Source: JANWXD01 sp037446115 (GTDB taxonomy: Bacteria; Acidobacteriota; Terriglobia; Bryobacterales; Bryobacteraceae). From it: DNA of 64,000 nt. A program made the position numbers and the translations under genes. Where the stretch lies: assembly GCA_037446115.1 (NCBI GenBank), contig JBBIJF010000010.1, positions 62,001 through 126,000 of the forward strand. The letters are read 5' to 3'. The notes under the pieces were generated by a model. The model was not told where the DNA came from. It saw nothing but the letters and a program-made list of their open reading frames with translations, and made no database searches. Shown here in pieces: positions 48,651 through 58,169 of this stretch (the stretch's first letter is position 1; each line of letters starts with the position of its first letter).

Positions 48651-49523
48651 TCACTTGCGCTCGGCCCGCACCTTGGGCGTGGACAGATACCCGATGATCT
48701 GATCCTTCCGTACCTCGTTCACCACGATCTCGTAAGGAATGCGGGAACCGGTCACATAGAATTGCAGCGGTTCGTTGATGTAGCGGTCCTTTTTCTCCAC
48801 GCGCTTGTCGTCCGCTACGAGCTCGATCGAAAACTTGTGCCGCTTGGGATCGGTCTTGTTGAGCTTGATGGCGATCTCGCCGACCTTCTGAAAGTCGCGC
48901 GTCTTGTTGATCGTGAACTCGTAATAATTCCGCTCGCCCAGCGCTTTCAGAGCAGCCAGCTCCTTGGCGTTGGTGGCGATCAGCCCGCTCTGCACTCCCA
49001 GATCCCCCCGGACGCTCCGCAGTTCGGCGATGGTCTTCTCCAGTTCCGAGCGGGTTGCGGCAATCTCCGAGCGGACGCTGCTCACATCGCTGCGCACGTC
49101 GGCGATCCTCGCGCTGGCCTCCGTGGCGGCTTGCCGCACCTGGCTGAGTTCGCTGGTCACCGCCTGCTGCTGTCGGGCCTGTTCTTCCTCCAGCTTCTTG
49201 ACAAGTTCCTCAGCTCGCCGGAGTGCTTCGACCCGCGCCTGTCCGGCCGCGGCCGCCGCGTTGCGCCGGGCGGCCTCCAGCTCCTGCCGCAGGCTGTCCA
49301 GATGTCGCCGGTGGGCCTCCGTGGCAACGGAAGAGGCTTGCCGGAGTTTTTCAACCTCACCCAACAACGCCTGGCGCACCTCCGCCAGTTGCCGCCGGGT
49401 TTGGTCCACCTGACGGAACAGCACCACCGTCGCCACCGCAAGCGCCGCCACCGCCCCGATCAGCACCGCGACGAGAATCCTGGACCGCCCCGGTGACTCC
49501 TGGTATCCTTCCATGTCCTCCAC
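48651..49523 (-). CDS. Membrane-anchored coiled-coil protein with conserved C-terminal domain (copy B)
   Basis: A protein of 290 residues with the same plan as the downstream copy: membrane helix (VAVLIGAVAALAVATVVLF), coiled coil about 38-175, hinge GDLGVQSGLIATNAKELAAL identical to copy A, and the same unknown C-terminal domain (VGEIAIKLNKTDPKRHKFSI, IPYEIVVNEVRKDQIIGYL). Identity between copies is highest in the hinge and C-terminal domain and low in the coiled coil. The GTG at 49523 follows AGGAGGG; ATG at 49514 is an alternative start. A TGC-TAGAGT element lies 40 bases upstream. Confidence 0.82.
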   Translation of the reverse strand: MEDMEGYQESPGRSRILVAVLIGAVAALAVATVVLFRQVDQTRRQLAEVRQALLGEVEKLRQASSVATEAHRRHLDSLRQELEAARRNAAAAAGQARVEALRRAEELVKKLEEEQARQQQAVTSELSQVRQAATEASARIADVRSDVSSVRSEIAATRSELEKTIAELRSVRGDLGVQSGLIATNAKELAALKALGERNYYEFTINKTRDFQKVGEIAIKLNKTDPKRHKFSIELVADDKRVEKKDRYINEPLQFYVTGSRIPYEIVVNEVRKDQIIGYLSTPKVRAERK

Positions 49524-49562
49524 CGTAGTCTTCCCTCCTTTGGCGAAAAGCCAGATAGCTTA

Positions 49563-49568
49563 CTCTAG
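49563..49568 (-). promoter_or_regulatory. Extended -10 element TGC-TAGAGT for the coiled-coil copy B gene
   Basis: Minus-strand TAGAGT with TGC in front, 39 bases before the GTG at 49523, with AGGAGGG in the leader. The same hexamer with TGC occurs before ssb at 24653. Confidence 0.45.
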
Positions 49569-49617
49569 CATCAGCAACTCTGGTTTTGCGACGGTCATAG
49601 AACATCTTTTTGCCCGG

Positions 49618-50382
49618 TCAAAACCGCCGCAAGTTTCGAAGCACGGCCCGGCTGTTGGCTCCGTTGGGAAGCTCAACCGCATGCACCACCCTCCAGTTCC
49701 TGTCCAGCGCCCCGATGTAGCGCGCGTTTTCCCGGTCCGTTCCCATCAGGATTAAGAACACGGACTGGCGCGGGTAATAAAGGAGTCGGTATTGCAGTTC
49801 GCCTGCACCTTCCTTCCACCGGTCTTCTCCCGGAGGACCCAGTTTGCGAACGATCGAGTAGTAGTCATCCTGCGCCGTCAGCCCCAGCGTAAATTGCTCG
49901 ATGGTGCGATAGCTCACCGGACGCCGCGTGGCCACCACGAGCAGGACGCAGCACAGCAGCACCAGCAGCAGCGCGCCGCCGATCAGACGGCTCACACGCC
50001 GCTCCGGACCCTCTTCCAGCCGGATGCCCACCACGGGAGCCGGCTTTTCGGGCGCTTCCACTGCGGGCCGCCGGGTTTCACCGACCGCGCGTGGCATCTC
50101 AATGATGCGCCGCTCGTGCGGCCACACCGAGCCGGCCTTGTACTCCAGCTCCTTGGTGAGGCCCACGATCATCACCGGCTCATCCACGCTGGAGACCTCT
50201 CCCAGGTAACGGCGGGGAATCCACACCTCCTGGCCGGTTTTGCAGTTCACCACCAGAATCTCCGACCAGGTCTCGCGGCGCAGCAGCCACTCATTGTGTT
50301 CGATGTTCAGGATCGGAGGGTAAAAGGAGAAAGGCCTGCGGCTGAGGTGCTCCAGCAGCGGTGGAACGGGCGGAACCGGCAT
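49618..50382 (-). CDS. Membrane protein of unknown function
   Basis: A protein of 254 residues. Residues 1-125 are soluble (PFSFYPPILNIEHNEWLLRR, EVWIPRRYLGEVSSVDEP), a single helix lies near 140-158 (LIGGALLLVLLCCVLLVVA), and a C-terminal domain of about 90 residues follows (YSIVRKLGPPGEDRWKEGAG, RQSVFLILMGTDRENARYIG). Not assigned to a named family. The ATG at 50382 has TAAGAT eleven bases upstream; longer in-frame extensions are antisense to maeB and were rejected. Confidence 0.75.
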   Translation of the reverse strand: MPVPPVPPLLEHLSRRPFSFYPPILNIEHNEWLLRRETWSEILVVNCKTGQEVWIPRRYLGEVSSVDEPVMIVGLTKELEYKAGSVWPHERRIIEMPRAVGETRRPAVEAPEKPAPVVGIRLEEGPERRVSRLIGGALLLVLLCCVLLVVATRRPVSYRTIEQFTLGLTAQDDYYSIVRKLGPPGEDRWKEGAGELQYRLLYYPRQSVFLILMGTDRENARYIGALDRNWRVVHAVELPNGANSRAVLRNLRRF

Positions 50383-50393
50383 GGCCTGTCCCC

Positions 50394-50399
50394 ATCTTA
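50394..50399 (-). promoter_or_regulatory. -10-like element TAAGAT for the membrane protein gene
   Basis: Minus-strand TAAGAT lies eleven bases before the ATG at 50382 in the divergent gap to maeB. Confidence 0.4.
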
Positions 50400-50475
50400 A
50401 CCCAGGGCGTTGCGTGCAACGAGACGCCGGCCCTCCGCAAAAGGAGTACAAAGGGGAGTGGAAAGGACTTTTGCC

Positions 50476-52779
<2,304 letters not shown>

Positions 52780-52817
52780 ACTGCGCGCTTGCGACCGTGG
52801 CGCGGTGCCTTGGGCCC

Positions 52818-53993
52818 TCAGCCTTCCAGGCGCCGCAGGGCCGGATTCCACCGCAGCCGCCGGCCCCGCCGCAGCGCCTCCATGGCCATGCACAGGACGA
52901 TGTTGGTTGCCTGGCCCATCTCTACCGTCGCGTTCGGTTCGGCTCGCGTACGCACGCAGTCGAGAAAGTTTCGGATATGGGCGCGGGTGGCGGCGGGGAA
53001 GCTGCCCGGTTTGCGGATCTCTAGGGACGGCCGCAGCTCCACCGCGTTGCTCTCCGGATACAGTGCGTAGGATTCGCGCCCCACATCCAGCCGCGCCTTG
53101 GTGCCGTGTAACTGTATGAGCTGGTCGTGGAACGGATGGTAGCGCATGGCCTGATAGCCCAGCGTGAACACCGCGAGGTAGTTCTCCGGATATTCGACCG
53201 CCATCGTGCACGTCTCCGGAACCTCGGCGCCGGGGATCCCCGGCGGCGGCGCCGCACAGCTGACCGCCGCCGGATAAGAGGAGTTCATAAACCACTGGAT
53301 CGCATCAATGACATGCGCCGCCTGACCGATGAGCAGACCTCCGGAATAATCCCAGAACCAGTACCAGTTGAAAAATCGCACCGGATCAAACGGCCTCTTC
53401 GGCGCGGGCCCGAGCCACCGCTCCCAGTCGAGCTCCCCTTCGAGCTTGCCGGCCCGGAGCGACAACACCCGGTTGAGCCACCACGAGTTCACCAGGCGCA
53501 CCGGCCCGAGCTTGCCCGAGTCCACCACCCCTTTGGCCTCCTGAAACAGATCGAAGCTGCGGCGCTGCGTTCCCACTTGAACGACACGCCGCGTGCGCCG
53601 CACGGCTTCGATGATCCGGAATCCTTCTTCGATGGTGTGCGCCAGGGGCTTCTCGACGTAGACGTCCTTGCCCGCCTCCACCGCGTCAATAACCATCTGC
53701 GCGTGCCAGTGGTCCGGGGTCGCCACGATGACCGCATCGAGCGAGGGGTCTTCGAGAAGGCCGCGGTAATCCCGGTATGCCCGCGCGCCGCTTGGGGCGG
53801 CTTTCAGGCCGGCCTGGAGGTTCGGTTCGTACACGTCGCAGACGGCTGCAACCTCGGCGCCGAGTTCTTTGAATTCCGCGGCAAGGAGGCGGCCCCGCAG
53901 GCCGGCCCCGATCAGCCCTGCGCGAAGGCGCTCGTTGGCAGCCACAAACTGCGGTACGGCCGCTGCGGTGCCCAGAAACCTACGGCGGTCCAT
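52818..53993 (-). CDS. Gfo/Idh/MocA-family oxidoreductase with Tat signal
   Basis: A protein of 391 residues exported by the twin-arginine pathway (MDRRRFLGTAAAVPQFVAAN). The Rossmann domain has GLIGAGLRGRLLAAEF and the diagnostic EKPLAHTIEEGFRIIE (EKP motif). The C-terminal domain has the family's WYWFWDYSGGLLIGQAAHV. Tat export is common for acidobacterial members, which carry their NAD(P) with them, and they act on sugars or cyclitols. The minus-strand element TACAAT at 54006-54001 is seven bases upstream of the ATG, suggesting a leaderless transcript. Confidence 0.9.
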   Translation of the reverse strand: MDRRRFLGTAAAVPQFVAANERLRAGLIGAGLRGRLLAAEFKELGAEVAAVCDVYEPNLQAGLKAAPSGARAYRDYRGLLEDPSLDAVIVATPDHWHAQMVIDAVEAGKDVYVEKPLAHTIEEGFRIIEAVRRTRRVVQVGTQRRSFDLFQEAKGVVDSGKLGPVRLVNSWWLNRVLSLRAGKLEGELDWERWLGPAPKRPFDPVRFFNWYWFWDYSGGLLIGQAAHVIDAIQWFMNSSYPAAVSCAAPPPGIPGAEVPETCTMAVEYPENYLAVFTLGYQAMRYHPFHDQLIQLHGTKARLDVGRESYALYPESNAVELRPSLEIRKPGSFPAATRAHIRNFLDCVRTRAEPNATVEMGQATNIVLCMAMEALRRGRRLRWNPALRRLEG

Positions 53994-54000
53994 AGGCCAG

Positions 54001-54006
54001 ATTGTA
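54001..54006 (-). promoter_or_regulatory. -10 element TACAAT placed for a leaderless transcript
   Basis: Minus-strand TACAAT is followed by seven bases and the ATG at 53993. Confidence 0.45.
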
Positions 54007-54054
54007 CGCCACCCGGGACGCCGCAGCACTGCGGCGAGCGGTAAGTGCAGCTCG

Positions 54055-54795
54055 CTAACGAACGTGCACCACGAGGGGAGGTTCGAACGTGACAGTACGG
54101 AACTTTCTTGGAATTTCGACGGCCGTGCAGGGATAGCTGATTACCTGCGGAACAGGGGCGTCCGGAGCAGGCGCAACGATACGGTAGTAAACTTTGGCAG
54201 GCTTCGAGCCGGGCGCCTCAACGATTCGTTCGATTTCCACTGCGTAGCCGCCGGTAGGGCGCGGCCCCGCCGAGACGACGACGACGGCGCTGCGGCGGAA
54301 GTCCGGCTGCGGATGCGGGTCTTTCAGGCCTGCTGCGGCCAGAAAAGCCCGCCACGCAGGACGCGTGCGGATAACCCAAGCCGCCGGTGTCTCGGCTGCG
54401 GGACACCGAGGCATCGCCAGCTTCGAAAAAGCCACAGCCTTTTCTCTCAGAGCCTGGAAGGGTCCTCCTTCGACAAGTTCGACTTCCACCCCTTCCAGAC
54501 GCTGAGGAAACAGTCGGCCTTCCTCAGGGCTCAGCGAGCGGCCGACGTAAACCAGAATCGCAGCCTGCCCGGGGCGGCGCCGGGAAGCACCTACGCCTAC
54601 ACCGGTGACGCCGGGAAGCGCCATCAAGGCGCGCTCATGCCGTTCCTTGACGGCGCTGGCGCGCCGGACCTCTTCTTCGGAGATTTGCTGTGTCACGGGC
54701 GCGGGGTGGAATCCGAAGGCCGCGCCGGCCAGAAACAACGCAAGTGCCGCCCTTACCGGCAACGTCCCGAGTCGGGCCCGCCGCAGTCGGTACAA
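54055..54795 (-). CDS. Exported protein with PrcB-like domain, partner of the trypsin-like protease
   Basis: A protein of about 246 residues. After a signal peptide (RAALALFLAGAAFGFHPA), residues about 55-110 have the pattern LPGVTGVGVGASRRRPG, QAAILVYVGRSLS, also present at the C-terminus of the protease encoded next door. Residues about 165-245 match the PrcB C-terminal domain (SAVVVVSAGPRPTGGYAVEI, YYRIVAPAPDAPVPQVISYP). PrcB stabilises the PrtP/dentilisin protease complex in spirochetes, so a protease-partner role is plausible. The start is TTG at 54795 or 54762 and is uncertain; it overlaps the protease gene. Confidence 0.75.
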   Translation of the reverse strand: MYRLRRARLGTLPVRAALALFLAGAAFGFHPAPVTQQISEEEVRRASAVKERHERALMALPGVTGVGVGASRRRPGQAAILVYVGRSLSPEEGRLFPQRLEGVEVELVEGGPFQALREKAVAFSKLAMPRCPAAETPAAWVIRTRPAWRAFLAAAGLKDPHPQPDFRRSAVVVVSAGPRPTGGYAVEIERIVEAPGSKPAKVYYRIVAPAPDAPVPQVISYPCTAVEIPRKFRTVTFEPPLVVHVR

Positions 54796-55868
54796 CCCGG
54801 CAAGGCCACGAACGGATCCGTAGACACACGCCGGATGCGGATCCCGCGCACCTGGGCCGGCAATTCCGGCCGTACGCCCTGCGTCCGGTCAATGTAGACC
54901 ACGATCACGGCCTCCAGCGGATTGTCCTCCGCCCGGCCGACGCCCACGCCGATCACCGGTCCGCGCAGCAGCTCGGCTTTATGCTCCTCCAGCACACTGC
55001 GGACCAGTTCGATCACGCTTTGCGATGGACCGCGGCTCGTCGAAGCCGGGGCCGCGGCGCCCGTAGCACTTCCCAGCAGACACGTGCTTCCGGTAACAAA
55101 CGAAAGCGTCTTGCGCATCGCGCCGCCCAGTTTGGTCAGAACCTCGTCGATCGGGTTCCCGATGGCGCGCCCCGTCGAATCTCCTGCAAACAGCAGCGCC
55201 ACGGCCCGGCAGGAGCTGTCCACGAGAAGCGATCCGGAATCGCCTCCGGCGATCATCCCGCCGCTGGTGACGATCTGATTCTGATAGGAGACAACGAATT
55301 TCTTGCCTTGACCGCAGCCGCGCTGGTACTGCACCGACACCGTGGCGTTCACGGCTTCGACGACGCCGGTCGTCAGGCCGGTGGTCCGTCCGCTCTTGGC
55401 GACGCTCTGGCCAATGCCTGCCGCCGCCGTGCCCGACACGTGCCCCACGTCTTCAATGAATCCAGTCGCATCCATCGTGCCGGAGTTCAAGGCAGCTGCC
55501 GCCGCGTCCACGTTGGTCCCCAGCCTGGGGTAAGGCGAAAGGCTTCCGATAACCGTGGCGCTCGAGGCCCGGCAGCCTACGTCAATCAAGCCCGGCTGGA
55601 TGATCTGTTCCCCCACCGCGGCCTGGTCGCTCCGGGCAAACACGTGGTTATTACTGAGTGCATACTTGCCGCCCCCGGAGTCTTGGAGGAGTGCTCCGGC
55701 GGTACCTCCGCAGCAGAAGGCGCGCGAGCGGTCATTGACATTGCCGGCCGAAACACCAAAATGCTGGTTCCGTTTCTGATGGTTGGCTCCGCTGTCGGCC
55801 CAAAGCAACGTGCCCAGGCTCAGGGTCAGACATGCAACCAACTCCCTTGAGATTCGTATCTGATTCAC
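54753..55868 (-). CDS. Exported trypsin-like serine protease with C-terminal GVGVG domain
   Basis: A secreted S1-type protease of about 371 residues. A signal peptide (LVACLTLSLGTLLWADSG) is followed by the catalytic triad: His in YALSNNHVFA, Asp in GTNVDAAAAAL, Ser in IAGGDSGSLLV. Residues about 300-360 (GPVIGVGVGRAEDNP, EAVIVVYIDRTQG, PAQVRGIRIR) form a small domain seen beside Nal1-like trypsin-fold peptidases, here at the C-terminus. A last Cys-rich stretch (PGCTDCGGPDSGRC) may form disulfides. The GTG at 55868 is favoured by GAGGGA five bases upstream; ATG at 55883 is an alternative. Confidence 0.82.
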   Translation of the reverse strand: MNQIRISRELVACLTLSLGTLLWADSGANHQKRNQHFGVSAGNVNDRSRAFCCGGTAGALLQDSGGGKYALSNNHVFARSDQAAVGEQIIQPGLIDVGCRASSATVIGSLSPYPRLGTNVDAAAAALNSGTMDATGFIEDVGHVSGTAAAGIGQSVAKSGRTTGLTTGVVEAVNATVSVQYQRGCGQGKKFVVSYQNQIVTSGGMIAGGDSGSLLVDSSCRAVALLFAGDSTGRAIGNPIDEVLTKLGGAMRKTLSFVTGSTCLLGSATGAAAPASTSRGPSQSVIELVRSVLEEHKAELLRGPVIGVGVGRAEDNPLEAVIVVYIDRTQGVRPELPAQVRGIRIRRVSTDPFVALPGCTDCGGPDSGRCR

Positions 55869-55969
55869 CGTTGTCCCTCGCATAAAGTTTCGGGGCAGGC
55901 CCGCAATCACGATCGGCAAAAGCCGGCGCAGCGCGCAGCCCCTAGCTAAACAGTGACGTTGTGAGACTG

Positions 55970-55975
55970 ATTGTA
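55970..55975 (-). promoter_or_regulatory. Possible -10 element TACAAT of the protease gene
   Basis: Minus-strand TACAAT about 100 bases upstream of the GTG at 55868, in the divergent gap 55869-56136. No -35 is obvious and no further gene was seen in the gap. Confidence 0.35.
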
Positions 55976-56098
55976 TCACCGGACACTCTGTATTTCTGCA
56001 TGGCGCGATGGTTTGGCCCGTACTAAACCTTCTGGGGTAAACACCACGTCGCGACATCTCTTCGCGCCATTGCACAAGCCGCGGCCCCCTGCGTGTGG

Positions 56099-56104
56099 TA
56101 TTCT
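56099..56104 (+). promoter_or_regulatory. -10-like element TATTCT upstream of the coiled-coil hypothetical gene
   Basis: TATTCT lies 32 bases before the GTG at 56137. The leader holds purine-rich GGAGGAGGCAGGA. The element rules out the in-frame start at 56095. Confidence 0.45.
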
Positions 56105-56136
56105 CACCGAAGCCACCGGAGGAGGCAGGAATCGCC

Positions 56137-56673
56137 GTGTGGGGAGCCAAGCGCGCTTTGGCCGATGACAGACTCAAAAGACTGGCCAGACGGCTGGAAG
56201 CCGTGGCCCGCAGGGACGAAGAGCAGCAGCGCCAGGCGCAGCAGGTCGCTCAGTTGCGCCGGGACGCCGCCGGCTCTTTGCACGCCCTGTGCGCCGATTT
56301 CGTAGACGCTCTGAACGGTCTCGTGGGGCGCCGATTGGTTGAATTGAGTCCGCCTCAGTACAACTCGGAAAGCTTTCAAGATCCGGGCCCCAACGTCTTT
56401 CAGATCAACGCGGGAGGACGCCTCATCCACCTGGAGTTCCGTGCTACGGAGACCCTGACTTCCACGGATCAGTTGCGTACGCCTTACACGCTTTACGGAG
56501 CCGCGCGGTGTTTCAACCAGGAACTGCTCGAACGCGTCGCGACGCATGAACTCTTGCTGTTTTACTGCCTGCAGGGCGACGGCTACCAGTGGGTGCTTTG
56601 CGATCCGGCAGGCCGCCGCACGACACCCTTGGACCGGGACGCTCTGGCAGCACTGATGGAGCGTCTGCTGTAA
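56137..56673 (+). CDS. Cytosolic protein with N-terminal coiled coil, unknown function
   Basis: A protein of 178 residues. Residues about 10-55 are a basic, Gln-rich coiled coil (LARRLEAVARRDEEQQRQAQ), and the remaining ~115 residues form a mixed domain (PNVFQINAGGRLIHLEFRAT, RCFNQELLERVATHELLLFY, DGYQWVLCDPAGRRTTPL). Not assigned to a named family. It is not coupled to glmU, which follows after 61 bases. Confidence 0.72.
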   Translation: MWGAKRALADDRLKRLARRLEAVARRDEEQQRQAQQVAQLRRDAAGSLHALCADFVDALNGLVGRRLVELSPPQYNSESFQDPGPNVFQINAGGRLIHLEFRATETLTSTDQLRTPYTLYGAARCFNQELLERVATHELLLFYCLQGDGYQWVLCDPAGRRTTPLDRDALAALMERLL

Positions 56674-56734
56674 TCAGCCGCCGTCATAAACTCGCACGCA
56701 GCGGAGGACAGCCGCTCCCCCGGAGTGCGCCAGA

Positions 56735-58162
56735 ATGAACGTTATGGATCCATCAACCATGATCATTATCCTGGCCGCGGGCCTGGGGACGCGCATGAAA
56801 TCGCGCCAGGCCAAGGTCCTGCACCGGGCCGGGGGCCGCGCCTTGGTCGAACATGTCGTGGATACGGCGCTCGAAGTTGTTCCCGCCGCGCAGGTTGTCG
56901 TGGTGACGGGTTGCCAGGCCGAGGCGGTCGAGTCCCTTCTTCAAGATCGCGGCGTGCGTTTCGCGCGGCAGGACGAACCCAAAGGCACGGCGCATGCAGT
57001 CATGGCGGCTCGTACCGCCGCCGGCGCCGCTGAACGCGTCGTCGTACTGTACGGAGACTGTCCGCTGTTGAGGGCGGCAACCCTACGCCGCCTGATCTCC
57101 CATCAGACGGCCTGCCGGGCCGCTGCCGCGCTCATCACAGCTTGCCTCGAAGACCCGACTGGCTACGGGCGCATCGTGCGGGATGAGGCGGGTAACGTTG
57201 CGGCGATCGTCGAAGAAAAATCCGCAACCGAACAGCAGCGCGCCATTCGGGAAATCAACGCCGGCATTTACTGCTTCGACGGCGCCGCTCTTTGGGAACA
57301 CATCGAAAAAATCCGGCCGGACAATGCAGCGCAGGAGTATTACTTGACCGATATCGTCGGCGTCTTGCACCAGGCCGGGCGCTCCGTGGTGCCGCTCCTT
57401 CATGAGGACCCGCAAGAGCTGCTCGGCATCAATACCCGCGCCGATCTGGCCGTCGCGGACCGAATCCTGCGGGAGCGCATCGTCCGCCGGCTCATGCTCG
57501 ACGGCGTCACCATCGAGAAGCCGGAGACCGTCACGATTGACCCGCAGGTGCGCATCGGCATAGACACCGTGGTAGGACCGTTTGCCCAGATCCTCGGACG
57601 CACCGTCATCGGCGAGAACTGCCGCGTGGGGGCCTGCTCCATTGTGGAGGATTCCGAACTGGAGGACGGGTCCGCCGTGGAGCCGTTCTCGGTCGTGCGG
57701 AACGCGCACCTGGGGCGGGGTTCGCAGGCGGGGCCCTTCGCGCGCCTGCGCCAGCAGGCCCGTCTGGCGCCGGGCGCACGCGTGGGGAACTTTGTCGAGC
57801 TCAAGAACACGCGCCTCGGCATCGGCGCCCGGGCGCTGCATCTGGCCTACCTCGGCGACGCCGACATCGGCGACGACGTCAACATCGGCGCGGGAACCAT
57901 TACCTGTAACTTCGATGGCTACGCCAAGCACCCGACCCGCATCGCCGCGCGAGCCTTCATCGGCAGCAACGCCACCCTGGTTGCTCCCGTGGAGATCGGT
58001 GAGGACGGCTACGTGGGCGCCGGGTCGGTGATCACCGAAAATGTGCCCTCCGGAGCGCTCGGGATCGGCCGCGCGCGCCAGATCAACAAAGAGGGCTGGG
58101 TGGAGAAACGGAGGCGGCAGCGCGCCGCTGCACCCGGAGGCGCGGAAAGCCCGGCGCTATAA
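56735..58162 (+). CDS. glmU: Bifunctional N-acetylglucosamine-1-phosphate uridyltransferase/glucosamine-1-phosphate acetyltransferase
   Basis: A cytosolic enzyme of 475 residues that makes UDP-GlcNAc for peptidoglycan and lipopolysaccharide. The N-terminal pyrophosphorylase (LAAGLGTRMKSRQAKVLH, LYGDCPLLRAATL, INAGIYCFDGAALWEHI) lacks the Pro of the usual PK pair, having AK. The C-terminal left-handed beta-helix has hexapeptide repeats and the acetyltransferase site LHLAYLGDADIGDDVNIGAG with its catalytic His. Starts at 56735, 56744 or 56759 are possible. A CAGAAT hexamer overlapping 56735 would favour 56744. Confidence 0.95.
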   Translation: MNVMDPSTMIIILAAGLGTRMKSRQAKVLHRAGGRALVEHVVDTALEVVPAAQVVVVTGCQAEAVESLLQDRGVRFARQDEPKGTAHAVMAARTAAGAAERVVVLYGDCPLLRAATLRRLISHQTACRAAAALITACLEDPTGYGRIVRDEAGNVAAIVEEKSATEQQRAIREINAGIYCFDGAALWEHIEKIRPDNAAQEYYLTDIVGVLHQAGRSVVPLLHEDPQELLGINTRADLAVADRILRERIVRRLMLDGVTIEKPETVTIDPQVRIGIDTVVGPFAQILGRTVIGENCRVGACSIVEDSELEDGSAVEPFSVVRNAHLGRGSQAGPFARLRQQARLAPGARVGNFVELKNTRLGIGARALHLAYLGDADIGDDVNIGAGTITCNFDGYAKHPTRIAARAFIGSNATLVAPVEIGEDGYVGAGSVITENVPSGALGIGRARQINKEGWVEKRRRQRAAAPGGAESPAL

Positions 58163-58163
58163 T
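58158..58163 (+). promoter_or_regulatory. Perfect -10 element TATAAT for a leaderless oxidoreductase transcript
   Basis: TATAAT is the full consensus and overlaps the glmU stop codon. It is followed by exactly six bases and the GTG at 58170. No -35 is evident. Confidence 0.6.
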
Positions 58164-58169
58164 TCGAAG

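Noticed and set aside
54075..54100. GGTTCGAACG stretch resembling a tRNA T-arm
   Set aside because: No acceptor stem, anticodon arm or CCA end could be assembled around it, and it lies within the coding end of the PrcB-like gene.
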